Positions 5,808 through 12,686 of a stretch of 19,716 bases of DNA are shown here, piece by piece. The notes beneath the pieces were generated by a model. It did not search any database, was not told where the DNA came from, and was given only the letters and a program-made list of their open reading frames with translations. Source of the DNA: CAYMZB01 sp964394845 (lineage in GTDB: Bacteria; Patescibacteriota; Microgenomatia; Daviesbacterales; UBA10151); contig CAYMZB010000014.1 in the NCBI GenBank assembly GCA_964394845.1, forward strand, positions 1-19,716, read 5' to 3'. Made by a program: the position numbers and the translations under genes. Every line of letters begins with the position of its first letter. Within the stretch, counting starts at the first letter, position 1.

Positions 5808-7592
5808 ATGGAAATTTCCAATGCAAAAATTGCCAGACTTCTTAGACAGATTGCTGCTGCTTTAATTATTAAAAAAATTGGCAATATCTTCCAAATCCGC
5901 GCCTATGAAAATGCTGCTGATGCAATAGAACACTCAACATCCGATGTTGCTGACCTTTGGCAGGAGGGTAAACTTGATACGGTTCCCGGGGTGGGAGAAA
6001 AACTTAAAGAATACTTAAGTGAATTATTTAAAGCAGGCAGAGTGAAGCATTTTGAAGATGTGCAAAAAGGGATACCTCAAGTTGTTTTTGACCTGCTTGA
6101 TATTCCCGGGATTGGCCCAAAAACTGCCCAAAAAATAGCAGAACTGGGTGTTAAAAATTTAGAGGATTTAAAGAAAAAACTGAAATCAGGGGAATTGGTC
6201 AGTAAAGGCTTTTCTTCTAAAATTGCAGAAAATATACAGTCAAGCTTTCAACATTTGAACTCAAAAGACCGCAGGATGCTTTTGCCTTATGCAGCCTTTC
6301 AAGCTGATAAAATTTTAAACTATTTAAAGAAATGTCCCGGTGTATTGCAGGCGCATTCACTGGGATCTTTACGGAGAATGGCGGCAACAATAGGGGATTT
6401 GGATTTTTCAGCCAGCTCAAACGCAGGAGAAAAGGTAGTAGACCATTTTTGTAAAATGCCGGGAGTAGAGAGTATTATTGACCAGGGTGAGAGTAAGGCT
6501 ACAGTAGTTTTAAATACCGGTTTACAGCTGGATTTATTGGTAGCTGCTCCGGAAAGTTATGGAGCTTTATTACAACACTTCACAGGCTCTAAGGCGCATA
6601 ATATTAAACTTAGGACATTGGCTAACCAGAAGGGATTTTCTTTATCTGAATATGGAGTGCGTTCCATCCGTCATCCCCGATCCAATCGGGGATCCATAAA
6701 TAATAAAGACAATAATGTTATTTCAACTAAAACAGAAGAAGAACTATATAGTTTGCTGGGAATGCAGACTCCCTTGCCGGAGATAAGAGAAGATACCGGA
6801 GAGATTGAGGTTGCTTTAGAGCATAATCTTCCTGCTTTTTTAGAGTTTAAGGATATAAAAGGGGATTTACATCTTCATTCTAATTTTCCAATTAAAAATC
6901 CCTCCCATGGGCCTGGGGTAAATTCTATGGAAGAAATTGTCAGGAAGGCTGAAAGCTTAGGGTATCAATTTGCAGGAATTTCAGATCATCCTCCAGGTTT
7001 TACAACTACTTCTAAAGCAGAATCCATTGACTGGGTTCAAAAGAGGACAAAATTTATTCATAATTTAAAATCGAGGACAAAAAGTATTCGAGTACTTAAT
7101 GGCCTTGAGATAGATATATTAGGTGATGGTTCTTTATCAGTTCCCAATGAAGCTTTGGCATTTCTTGATTATTGCATTGCCGGGATTCACTCCGGCCACA
7201 GAGGTTCAAAAGAAAAAATTACCAACAGATTAATCAAAGCTTTGGAAAATCCCTATGTTGATATAATCTCCCACCCTACTAATAGATTGTTAAATGAAAG
7301 AGATTCATCTGAGGCGGATTGGGAAAAAGTTTTTAAAGCTACTGCCAAAAATAACAAAATTTTAGAGATCAATAGTTTTCCAGACAGGTTAGATTTAAGA
7401 GATGATTTGGTGAGGCAAGCTTTAAAGTTTGGAGTTAAATTCATTGTCAACACTGATGCGCATGAAGTGGCTCAAATGGATAACATGAGATTTGGTGTGG
7501 CTGTTGCAAGGCGTGGTTGGGCAACAAAAAAAGATATTGTTAATACTTGGGACTGGACAGATTTTGCAAAATGGTTTAAACTTATAAATTAG
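5808..7592 (+). CDS. polX: DNA polymerase X family protein with C-terminal PHP domain
   Basis: This 594-residue family-X polymerase, which fills short gaps in DNA repair, has a PHP phosphoesterase domain that gives 3'-5' exonuclease or AP-site activity in characterised members. Its N-terminal helical 8-kDa-like region has two helix-hairpin-helix motifs (VPGVGEKL near residue 60 and IPGIGPKTAQKI near 100). The polymerase palm has LGSLRRMAATIGDLDF with metal-binding D197 and D199 and a later LDLLVAAP. The PHP domain begins at about 350 with GDLHLHSNF (H355, H357) and continues with ISDHPPG, GLEIDI, GIHSGH, ISHPTNRL and VNTDAHE, so its metal ligands look intact. It is slightly longer than usual (about 570-575), partly because a palindromic repeat is embedded in the loop between palm and PHP domain. 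It ends 2 nt before lemA. Confidence 0.93.
   Translation: MEISNAKIARLLRQIAAALIIKKIGNIFQIRAYENAADAIEHSTSDVADLWQEGKLDTVPGVGEKLKEYLSELFKAGRVKHFEDVQKGIPQVVFDLLDIPGIGPKTAQKIAELGVKNLEDLKKKLKSGELVSKGFSSKIAENIQSSFQHLNSKDRRMLLPYAAFQADKILNYLKKCPGVLQAHSLGSLRRMAATIGDLDFSASSNAGEKVVDHFCKMPGVESIIDQGESKATVVLNTGLQLDLLVAAPESYGALLQHFTGSKAHNIKLRTLANQKGFSLSEYGVRSIRHPRSNRGSINNKDNNVISTKTEEELYSLLGMQTPLPEIREDTGEIEVALEHNLPAFLEFKDIKGDLHLHSNFPIKNPSHGPGVNSMEEIVRKAESLGYQFAGISDHPPGFTTTSKAESIDWVQKRTKFIHNLKSRTKSIRVLNGLEIDILGDGSLSVPNEALAFLDYCIAGIHSGHRGSKEKITNRLIKALENPYVDIISHPTNRLLNERDSSEADWEKVFKATAKNNKILEINSFPDRLDLRDDLVRQALKFGVKFIVNTDAHEVAQMDNMRFGVAVARRGWATKKDIVNTWDWTDFAKWFKLIN
6669..6695. repeat. REP-like palindrome embedded in the polX reading frame
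   Basis: ATCCCCGAT (6673-6681), CCA loop, ATCGGGGAT (6685-6693): a perfect 9-bp stem. It is preceded by GTC, giving the GTCATC start shared with other repeats in the window. It encodes HPRSNRGS in a variable loop after LSEYGV and before KTEEELYSLLG. Confidence 0.8.
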
Positions 7593-7594
7593 TT

Positions 7595-8146
7595 ATGGAT
7601 CCAATCTATATTCTTATCGCTGTTATAGTTATTTTGGCTTTGTGGGTTTTGGTAACTTACAATGGGCTGGTAAATCTCCGTAACCGTGTCAGGGAAGCCT
7701 GGTCGCAAATTGATGTCCAACTAAAAAGGCGTTCTTCATTAATCCCCAATCTTATAGAAACAGTCAAAGGTTATGCCAAGCATGAGAAAGGTGTTTTGGA
7801 AGAAGTGACCAAAGCCAGAACTGCTTTGATGGGCGCAAAAAACCCGCATGAAGCAGCTGCAGCTGATAATATGCTGACCGGCGCTTTAAAATCGTTATTT
7901 GCTGTATCTGAAAATTATCCGGACTTAAAAGCTTCTGAGAATTTTAAACAACTTCAGGATGAACTATCTGACACAGAGACAAAAGTGGCTGCATCCAGGC
8001 AGTTTTATAATACCAATGTTTTGGATTTAAATAATTCTTTGGAAACTGTTCCTTCTGCCTGGGTAGGAAGTATGTTTGGCTTCCAAAAAGAAGAATTCTT
8101 CAAAGCAACAGATGAAGAAAAGAAAGACATAGAAGTTAAGTTTTAG
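7595..8146 (+). CDS. lemA: LemA family protein
   Basis: This 183-residue protein has the usual length and layout: one N-terminal membrane helix (about residues 4-21), a short outward segment, then the family signature NGLVNLRNRVREAWSQIDVQ and LKRRSSLIPNLIETVKGYAK. The ASRQFYNTNVLDLNN segment lies near the C-terminus. LemA proteins are membrane-anchored helical-bundle proteins whose function is poorly defined; their genes often sit beside htpX. Here htpX is about 1 kb downstream, separated by an unknown gene and a GIY-YIG/repeat unit. The gene starts 2 nt after polX, implying one transcript. Confidence 0.95.
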   Translation: MDPIYILIAVIVILALWVLVTYNGLVNLRNRVREAWSQIDVQLKRRSSLIPNLIETVKGYAKHEKGVLEEVTKARTALMGAKNPHEAAAADNMLTGALKSLFAVSENYPDLKASENFKQLQDELSDTETKVAASRQFYNTNVLDLNNSLETVPSAWVGSMFGFQKEEFFKATDEEKKDIEVKF

Positions 8147-8608
8147 ATGATTGAAGTTTGGACTCCAAGAGGCATAAGAGCAATACAACTCTCTCCAGAT
8201 ACTCTACAAAGAAGGTTGAAGGAGGTATTGGTAATGAAACCCCAGACCCCTGAAGTCAAGGAAGCTATTGAGGGTTTCGTGGAATTTCTTATGAGGTTGC
8301 ATGCAATTACTGGAGTAGGTGGAGTTGCTTTCTCTTGTGTCAATGAACCTCCAGCACGGCCAACTTTCTATATAAGCGTGTTAGCTCCTCTTAGTGATAG
8401 TGATGATAGTGCAAGAATAATGAAGGAAGTGTCGTATGCAGATGTAGAGTTATTCTGGAAACTTAATCCAGTTATGCCAAGCGGAATGCGCTTTTATAAT
8501 TCAACACAGTTAGGTCCTAACACCTTCTTATCAGTTTTAAGAGGTGATTTCAGAAAAAGCCGTAATGAAGAATTATTCAGGGTATTCCTATTTAAAAGAG
8601 ACGATTAA
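8147..8608 (+). CDS. Hypothetical protein directly after lemA
   Basis: I do not recognise this 153-residue protein. It appears soluble, with no signal or membrane segment, and mixed alpha/beta: a helical stretch (TPEVKEAIEGFVEFLMRLHA), then strands (GGVAFSCVN, PTFYISVLAP), an acidic turn (SDSDDSAR), VELFWKLNPVMPSGMRFYNS, and a basic end (LRGDFRKSRNEELFRVFLFK). The ATG follows the lemA stop with no gap (TAGATG), which suggests translational coupling. No frameshift or decay is visible, so it is probably expressed with polX and lemA. Confidence 0.7.
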   Translation: MIEVWTPRGIRAIQLSPDTLQRRLKEVLVMKPQTPEVKEAIEGFVEFLMRLHAITGVGGVAFSCVNEPPARPTFYISVLAPLSDSDDSARIMKEVSYADVELFWKLNPVMPSGMRFYNSTQLGPNTFLSVLRGDFRKSRNEELFRVFLFKRDD

Positions 8609-8646
8609 CAGTTATTTCGGTAACCATTAAGGTTTTGACAAATAAT

Positions 8647-8681
8647 TGTCATCCTGAGTGATTAGCGAAGGATCTTCCAAG
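8647..8681. repeat. Left inverted repeat of the GIY-YIG 2 unit
   Basis: It begins TGTCATCCTGAGT and ends GCGAAGGATCTTCCAAG. The inverse complement of 9054-9103 begins TGTCATTCTGAGT and ends GCGAAGAATCTTCCAAG, so the two bracket the GIY-YIG gene as imperfect inverted repeats. Its inner end directly abuts the TATAAT of that gene. Confidence 0.75.
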
Positions 8682-8687
8682 TATAAT
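8682..8687 (+). promoter_or_regulatory. TATAAT -10 element of GIY-YIG gene 2
   Basis: A perfect TATAAT starts one base after the left inverted repeat and ends 7 nt before the ATG at 8695. It overlaps an upstream in-frame ATG at 8686, which could therefore not be in the mRNA if this promoter is used. Confidence 0.5.
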
Positions 8688-8694
8688 GATCTAT

Positions 8695-8988
8695 ATGGAC
8701 TCAAAACAATATTTTGTCTATATTCTCAGCAATTTCAGGAAAACAGTTTTATATATAGGTGTTACAGATGATTTAGTTAAAAGAGTATGGCAACATAAAA
8801 ATGATCTGGCTAAAGGTTTTAGCCAAAGATACCATCTTCATGATCTATTGTATTATGAAACTTTTGAACATCCAAGTTCAGCCATTGAAAGAGAAAAGCA
8901 AATTAAAGGGTGGATCAGGAAGAAAAAAGATAAATTAATAATTAAGTTTAATCCTGGACTAAAAGATTTATATGAAAGCATCATTTAA
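8695..8988 (+). CDS. GIY-YIG nuclease-like protein inside an inverted-repeat unit
   Basis: This 97-residue protein is a single GIY-YIG domain of a common stand-alone type: YFVYILSN (GIY position), VLYIGVTDDL (YIG position), VKRVWQHK with the catalytic-type Arg, YYETFEHPSSAIEREKQIKG with the metal-binding Glu, and WIRKKKDKLI..NPGLKDLYE at the C-terminus. Start 8695 is preferred over 8686 because a TATAAT element covers the earlier ATG. The gene lies between imperfect inverted repeats, with a cruciform-type palindrome after its stop. It is only distantly like the first GIY-YIG protein at 4566, so the two are separate subfamilies tied to the same repeat core. Confidence 0.88.
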   Translation: MDSKQYFVYILSNFRKTVLYIGVTDDLVKRVWQHKNDLAKGFSQRYHLHDLLYYETFEHPSSAIEREKQIKGWIRKKKDKLIIKFNPGLKDLYESII

Positions 8989-8997
8989 TCCGACCTT

Positions 8998-9054
8998 GGT
9001 ACAATCAGTTTACTACGTTCAGTGAATCATGAACGTAGTTTACATGATTGTACC
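8998..9054. repeat. Cruciform-type palindrome after GIY-YIG gene 2
   Basis: Outer stem GGTACAATCA (8998-9007) with TGATTGTACC (9045-9054). Inner stem CTACGTTCA (9013-9021) with TGAACGTAG (9030-9038). The outer ACAATCA/TGATTGT is shared with hairpin A next to tRNA-Asp. There is no T-run, so it is not a standard terminator. Confidence 0.85.
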
Positions 9055-9103
9055 TTGGAAGATTCTTCGCACGTTCATGAAACTGAACGTACTCAGAATG
9101 ACA
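9054..9103. repeat. Right inverted repeat of the GIY-YIG 2 unit, with internal hairpin
   Basis: It begins CTTGGAAGATTCTTCGC and ends ACTCAGAATGACA, inverse to the left repeat. It has an internal stem ACGTTCA (9071-9077)/TGAACGT (9084-9090). CACGTTCATGA (9070-9080) and ACTGAAC (9082-9088) are identical to hairpin B beside GIY-YIG gene 1, which carries 9 nt (GCGAAGCGA) between them instead of one A. Confidence 0.8.
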
Positions 9104-9142
9104 TAGTTGTTGGAAACTGCTGAAACCATTACCTGCCTTTCG

Positions 9143-9172
9143 TTCGCAATAACAAGAAAAAAGTGCTAGAAT
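9143..9172 (+). promoter_or_regulatory. htpX promoter, leaderless layout
   Basis: TTCGCA (9143-9148), an 18-nt spacer, and an extended -10, TG-C-TAGAAT (TAGAAT at 9167-9172). The -10 ends 7 nt before the ATG at 9180. It would drive the whole htpX-dnaE run, since the genes after it overlap or nearly touch. Confidence 0.5.
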
Positions 9173-9179
9173 TATCTTA

Positions 9180-10112
9180 ATGGCAAATATTAATACAGCC
9201 TGGGATCAGGTTTCCGGTAATGTTTTTAAAACATGGTTGATCATGTTTTTTTTCTCGGTGTTTACAGTGGGTGTAATTTATGTAATTGCCCAGGGATTTG
9301 GATATGGAGAAGCAGGAGGATTAGGGATATTTGGAATAGCGCTAATCATGGCTGGAATAATGAATTTTGTTTCATATTACTGGTCGGATAAGATTGTTTT
9401 AGGAATTTCAGGAGCCAAACCAATCCAGAAAAAAGATAACCTTGAACTTTACCGTATTGTTGAAAATTTATGCATAGCTGCCGGCTTGCCTTTACCCAAA
9501 ATCTATATTATTGACGACACAGCTACTAATGCTTTTGCCACAGGCAGGGATCCAAAACACGCTGCGATTGCTTTTACCAAAGGAATTTTACAAAAGTTAA
9601 ATAAACAGGAACTGGAAGGGGTTACGGCCCACGAACTTTCCCATGTTGGCAACAGAGATACATTGCTTTGTGCAGTTGTTTCTATTCTGGTCGGGACTAT
9701 TGCCCTGCTGTCTGATTTTTTTATGAGATCCATGTGGTATGGCGGAAATAGGAATAGCGACAGCAAGGGGAGCAATACCATATTTTTAGTATTGGCAATA
9801 GTGGCAGCGATTTTAGCGCCGATTGTGGCAACCCTGATCCAGCTTGCAGTATCCAGAAGAAGAGAGCTATTGGCAGACGCTTCAGGAGTTTTGCTGACCA
9901 GGTACCCGGAAGGATTAGCCAGCGCTTTACAAAAGATTTCTTCAGACAAAGAACCTTTGGAAGTTGCCAATAGAGGAACTGCGCATCTTTATATTATAAA
10001 CCCTCTTAAAGGCGCTGAAGCCAAGGCCTGGTTAGCCGGACTGTTTAACACTCATCCTCCGATTGAGGCCCGCCTTAAAGCCCTCCGTGAGATGGAAGGC
10101 TATGTTAATTGA
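9180..10112 (+). CDS. htpX: HtpX family membrane zinc metalloprotease
   Basis: This 310-residue M48B protease degrades damaged or misfolded membrane proteins. Two N-terminal membrane helices (about 18-37 and 46-66) are followed by the conserved IYIIDDTATNAFATGRDP segment, the zinc motif HELSH at 151-155, GNRDTLL, two further membrane helices (about 164-182 and 200-222), and SRRRELLADASGV with the third zinc ligand at about E229. PPIEARLKALREM is the usual C-terminus. It overlaps obg by 11 nt. Its classical partner lemA is upstream but separated by an unknown gene and the GIY-YIG repeat unit. Confidence 0.96.
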   Translation: MANINTAWDQVSGNVFKTWLIMFFFSVFTVGVIYVIAQGFGYGEAGGLGIFGIALIMAGIMNFVSYYWSDKIVLGISGAKPIQKKDNLELYRIVENLCIAAGLPLPKIYIIDDTATNAFATGRDPKHAAIAFTKGILQKLNKQELEGVTAHELSHVGNRDTLLCAVVSILVGTIALLSDFFMRSMWYGGNRNSDSKGSNTIFLVLAIVAAILAPIVATLIQLAVSRRRELLADASGVLLTRYPEGLASALQKISSDKEPLEVANRGTAHLYIINPLKGAEAKAWLAGLFNTHPPIEARLKALREMEGYVN

Positions 10113-11043
10113 TGAAGTAGAAATTATATTAAAAGCAGGTCATGGTGGACCAGGTAGAGTTTCTTTTAACCCGGGGAAAAAGAAAGGTCCTAATGGGGGA
10201 AATGGTGGGAAAGGCGGAGATGTTTATCTTACCGTGACTTCAGACCTTAGGGCTTTAAACCAATTTTCTAAAAGTAAAGAAAAAGAAGCAGGAAACGGTG
10301 AGATGGGAGGAAATTACCAGAAATCAGGTAAAGATGGAGAAGATTTAGTAATAAGAATGCCTCTAGGTAGCGAAATCCGTGATTTAAAAACAGAAGAAAT
10401 ATTTGAACTAAATGATTTGGATAAACGAATTTTGATTTGTAAAGGAGGCTTAGGCGGTAGAGGTAATTACGAACTTAGATCTTCTATAAAAACTACACCA
10501 ATGTATGCTCAAAAAGGTTTAGCAGGTGAGGAAAAGATTTTAAAAGTAGAATTAAAATTTCTTGCAAATTTTGGGCTTATTGGATTACCAAATGCTGGTA
10601 AAAGCAGTTTATTAAATGAGCTAACCCAGGCCAATGTTAAAACAGCAGAATATCCCTTTACTACACTTGAACCAAATTTAGGAGTTTGGGAAGGGAAAGT
10701 AATAGCAGATATTCCGGGATTAATTGAGGGAGCATCAGAAGGTAAGGGTTTAGGAATTAAGTTTCTAAAACATATTGAAAAAGTAGGTTTGTTAATACAC
10801 TGCATTGCTGCTGATTCAGAGAATGTAGAAAGGGATTATCAAACTGTAACTGGAGAGCTTGAAAGCTTTAACACAGAAACCACTACTAAGAAAGAAATTA
10901 TTTTATTAACTAAATCTGATCTAGTATCTAAAGAAGAAATACAAAAAAAGACTAAAACTTTAAAAAAATTTAAGAAAGATATTCTTCCGGTTTCTATACA
11001 TGATTGGGATAGTTTGCAAGATCTTGAAAAGCTGTTAAAATGA
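10102..11043 (+). CDS. obgE: Obg family GTPase
   Basis: This 313-residue essential GTPase acts in late large-subunit ribosome assembly and stress signalling. An N-terminal glycine-rich Obg fold (GPNGGNGGKGGDV and GGLGGRGN) precedes the G domain: G1 GLPNAGKSS with K167, a switch I segment YPFTTLEPNLG, G3 DIPGLIEGASEGKGLG, and G4 TKSD with Thr in place of the usual Asn. It lacks the C-terminal domain of some Obg proteins and has a shortened loop after RVSF. Start 10102 was chosen because MLIDEVEI aligns with the normal Obg N-terminus; the frame extends upstream only as an overlap with htpX. gatC follows after 4 nt. Confidence 0.95.
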   Translation: MLIDEVEIILKAGHGGPGRVSFNPGKKKGPNGGNGGKGGDVYLTVTSDLRALNQFSKSKEKEAGNGEMGGNYQKSGKDGEDLVIRMPLGSEIRDLKTEEIFELNDLDKRILICKGGLGGRGNYELRSSIKTTPMYAQKGLAGEEKILKVELKFLANFGLIGLPNAGKSSLLNELTQANVKTAEYPFTTLEPNLGVWEGKVIADIPGLIEGASEGKGLGIKFLKHIEKVGLLIHCIAADSENVERDYQTVTGELESFNTETTTKKEIILLTKSDLVSKEEIQKKTKTLKKFKKDILPVSIHDWDSLQDLEKLLK

Positions 11044-11047
11044 TCGC

Positions 11048-11341
11048 ATGAAACTAACTTTAGACCAGGTGAAAAAAGTTGCTAAGTTAGCTAACCTACC
11101 ACTAACTCCGGACGAAGAAGAAAAGTATTCAGAACAACTCTCCAAAATTTTAGACTATGTTAATCAGCTAGAAAAAGCTGATACCAAGGGAGTTGAATCA
11201 ACCTTTAATGTAGTCCCCCAGTTTAATGTTTTTCAAAAAGACAATACCAGTCCCAGTCTGTCTCTCGATGAGACACTGTCCAATGCTTCAAGTAAAGAAG
11301 ATAAATTTTTTGTAACCAAAGGGGTATTTAATAGTGAATAA
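11048..11341 (+). CDS. gatC: Asp/Glu-tRNA amidotransferase subunit C
   Basis: This 97-residue GatC is the small subunit that wraps around GatA and helps the GatCAB complex assemble. It shows the family pattern VKKVAKLANLPLTPDEEEKY, LSKILDYVNQLEKADT with VESTF, and a C-terminal DxTSPS-like DNTSPSLSLDETLSNAS ending in FFVTKGVF. It has no visible ribosome site. It overlaps gatA by 8 nt, so translation is probably coupled. Confidence 0.95.
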   Translation: MKLTLDQVKKVAKLANLPLTPDEEEKYSEQLSKILDYVNQLEKADTKGVESTFNVVPQFNVFQKDNTSPSLSLDETLSNASSKEDKFFVTKGVFNSE

Positions 11342-12686
11342 TATAACTCAATTAACACTAATTCAAACTTTAGAAGCTTTAAAAAAGAAAGATTTTTCAG
11401 AAGAAGAATTAAACAAATCCTATTTGAGTAGAATAAATACTCTAAATTCAAAGCTGAATATTTTTTTAGAAATTAAAAAAAATACACGCGGTATTCCTGC
11501 GGCAATTAAAGACGTTATTGTAACCAAAGGAATAAAGACTACAGCCGGATCAAAAATTTTGAGTAATTTTATTCCTCCGTATAATGCCACAGTTGTTGAA
11601 AGATTGTTAAATCAGGGGATTTCTGTGGTTGGTAAAACTAACTGTGATGAGTTTGCCATGGGTTCATCCGGTGAAAATTCAGCATATGGCCCAACCAGAA
11701 ACCCCTGGGATATTACTAAGGTGCCGGGAGGATCTTCCTCAGGATCTGCTGTAGCAGTATCTGCTGATATGTGTGTATTTTCTTTAGGCACTGATACAGG
11801 CGGGTCAATCCGCCAGCCAGCCTCGCTTTCCGGGGTTGTTGGTTTAAAGCCGTCTTATGGCCGTGTTTCAAGATACGGGACTATTGCGATGGCATCCAGT
11901 TTGGATCAGATTGGACCTTTCACTAAATCCGTAGCTGATGCCAGGCTAATATTGGAATGGATATCAGGGGAAGATGGTTATGACTCAAACTGTAAAACAG
12001 AAAAGTTTACGCTTTCAACCCAAGGGCGGAAAACAGGAATTAAAGGATTAAGGGTAGGAGTACCAAAGGAATATTTTGAAGAAGGATTAGATATTGGAGT
12101 AGAAAAAGTTGTTAAAGATGCCATTAAAAAATTAGCAGAATTAGGGGTTGAAATTGTGGAAGTTTCTTTACCGCACACCCGACATGGGGTGGCTGTTTAT
12201 TACATTGTAATGGCTTCTGAAGTTTCATCTAACTTAGCCAGGTTTGATGGTATTAGGTTTGGGTTAAGCCGTGACCATTTCGGCCCTGAACCAAAAAGGC
12301 GGATTATGCTGGGTACTTTTGCATTGTCCAGCGGTTTTTTTGATGACTATTTTGCAAAGGCAGCTAAGGTTAGAAACTTAATCAAACAGGATTTTGATAA
12401 AGCTTTCCAAAAGTGCGATGTAATAGCAGGTCCTGTCTCCCCCACCACAGCCTGGAATTTGGGAGAAAAAGTCAATGATCCTTTGAAGATGTATTTGTCT
12501 GATGCTTATACCATACCTGCTTCTTTAGCAGGCATCCCGGGAATTTCTATTCCCTGCGGATTCGTAGATGGTTTACCAGTAGGACTGCAGATTCTAGGAA
12601 AATACATGGATGAGGAAACTATTTTAAATGTGGGTGAAGCTTATGAACAGTCTACGGACTGGCGTAAACAGAAACCAAAAATATGA
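11334..12686 (+). CDS. gatA: Asp/Glu-tRNA amidotransferase subunit A
   Basis: This 450-residue amidase-signature enzyme releases ammonia from glutamine for converting Glu-tRNA(Gln) and Asp-tRNA(Asn) to the correct amides. The catalytic triad is visible: Lys59 in GIPAAIKDV, the cis-Ser in PGGSSSGSA (about 131-139), and nucleophile Ser158 in DTGGSIRQPASLSG. GLKPSYGRVSRYG and the C-terminal GIPGISIPCGFVDGLPVGLQ are typical. It is about 35 residues shorter than common GatA, mostly in the N-terminal helices before Lys59. The start is GTG inside gatC. The stop shares ATGA with gatB. Confidence 0.96.
   Translation: MNNITQLTLIQTLEALKKKDFSEEELNKSYLSRINTLNSKLNIFLEIKKNTRGIPAAIKDVIVTKGIKTTAGSKILSNFIPPYNATVVERLLNQGISVVGKTNCDEFAMGSSGENSAYGPTRNPWDITKVPGGSSSGSAVAVSADMCVFSLGTDTGGSIRQPASLSGVVGLKPSYGRVSRYGTIAMASSLDQIGPFTKSVADARLILEWISGEDGYDSNCKTEKFTLSTQGRKTGIKGLRVGVPKEYFEEGLDIGVEKVVKDAIKKLAELGVEIVEVSLPHTRHGVAVYYIVMASEVSSNLARFDGIRFGLSRDHFGPEPKRRIMLGTFALSSGFFDDYFAKAAKVRNLIKQDFDKAFQKCDVIAGPVSPTTAWNLGEKVNDPLKMYLSDAYTIPASLAGIPGISIPCGFVDGLPVGLQILGKYMDEETILNVGEAYEQSTDWRKQKPKI

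Noticed and set aside
8686..8694. ATG at 8686 as the start of GIY-YIG protein 2
   Set aside because: It overlaps a perfect TATAAT, and the ATG at 8695 fits the 7-nt leaderless spacing. Family members start just before the YFVYIL strand.
10063..10101. Upstream start giving Obg 13 extra residues
   Set aside because: The extension is only an alternative frame of the htpX end. The normal Obg N-terminus begins at MLIDEVEI, 10102.
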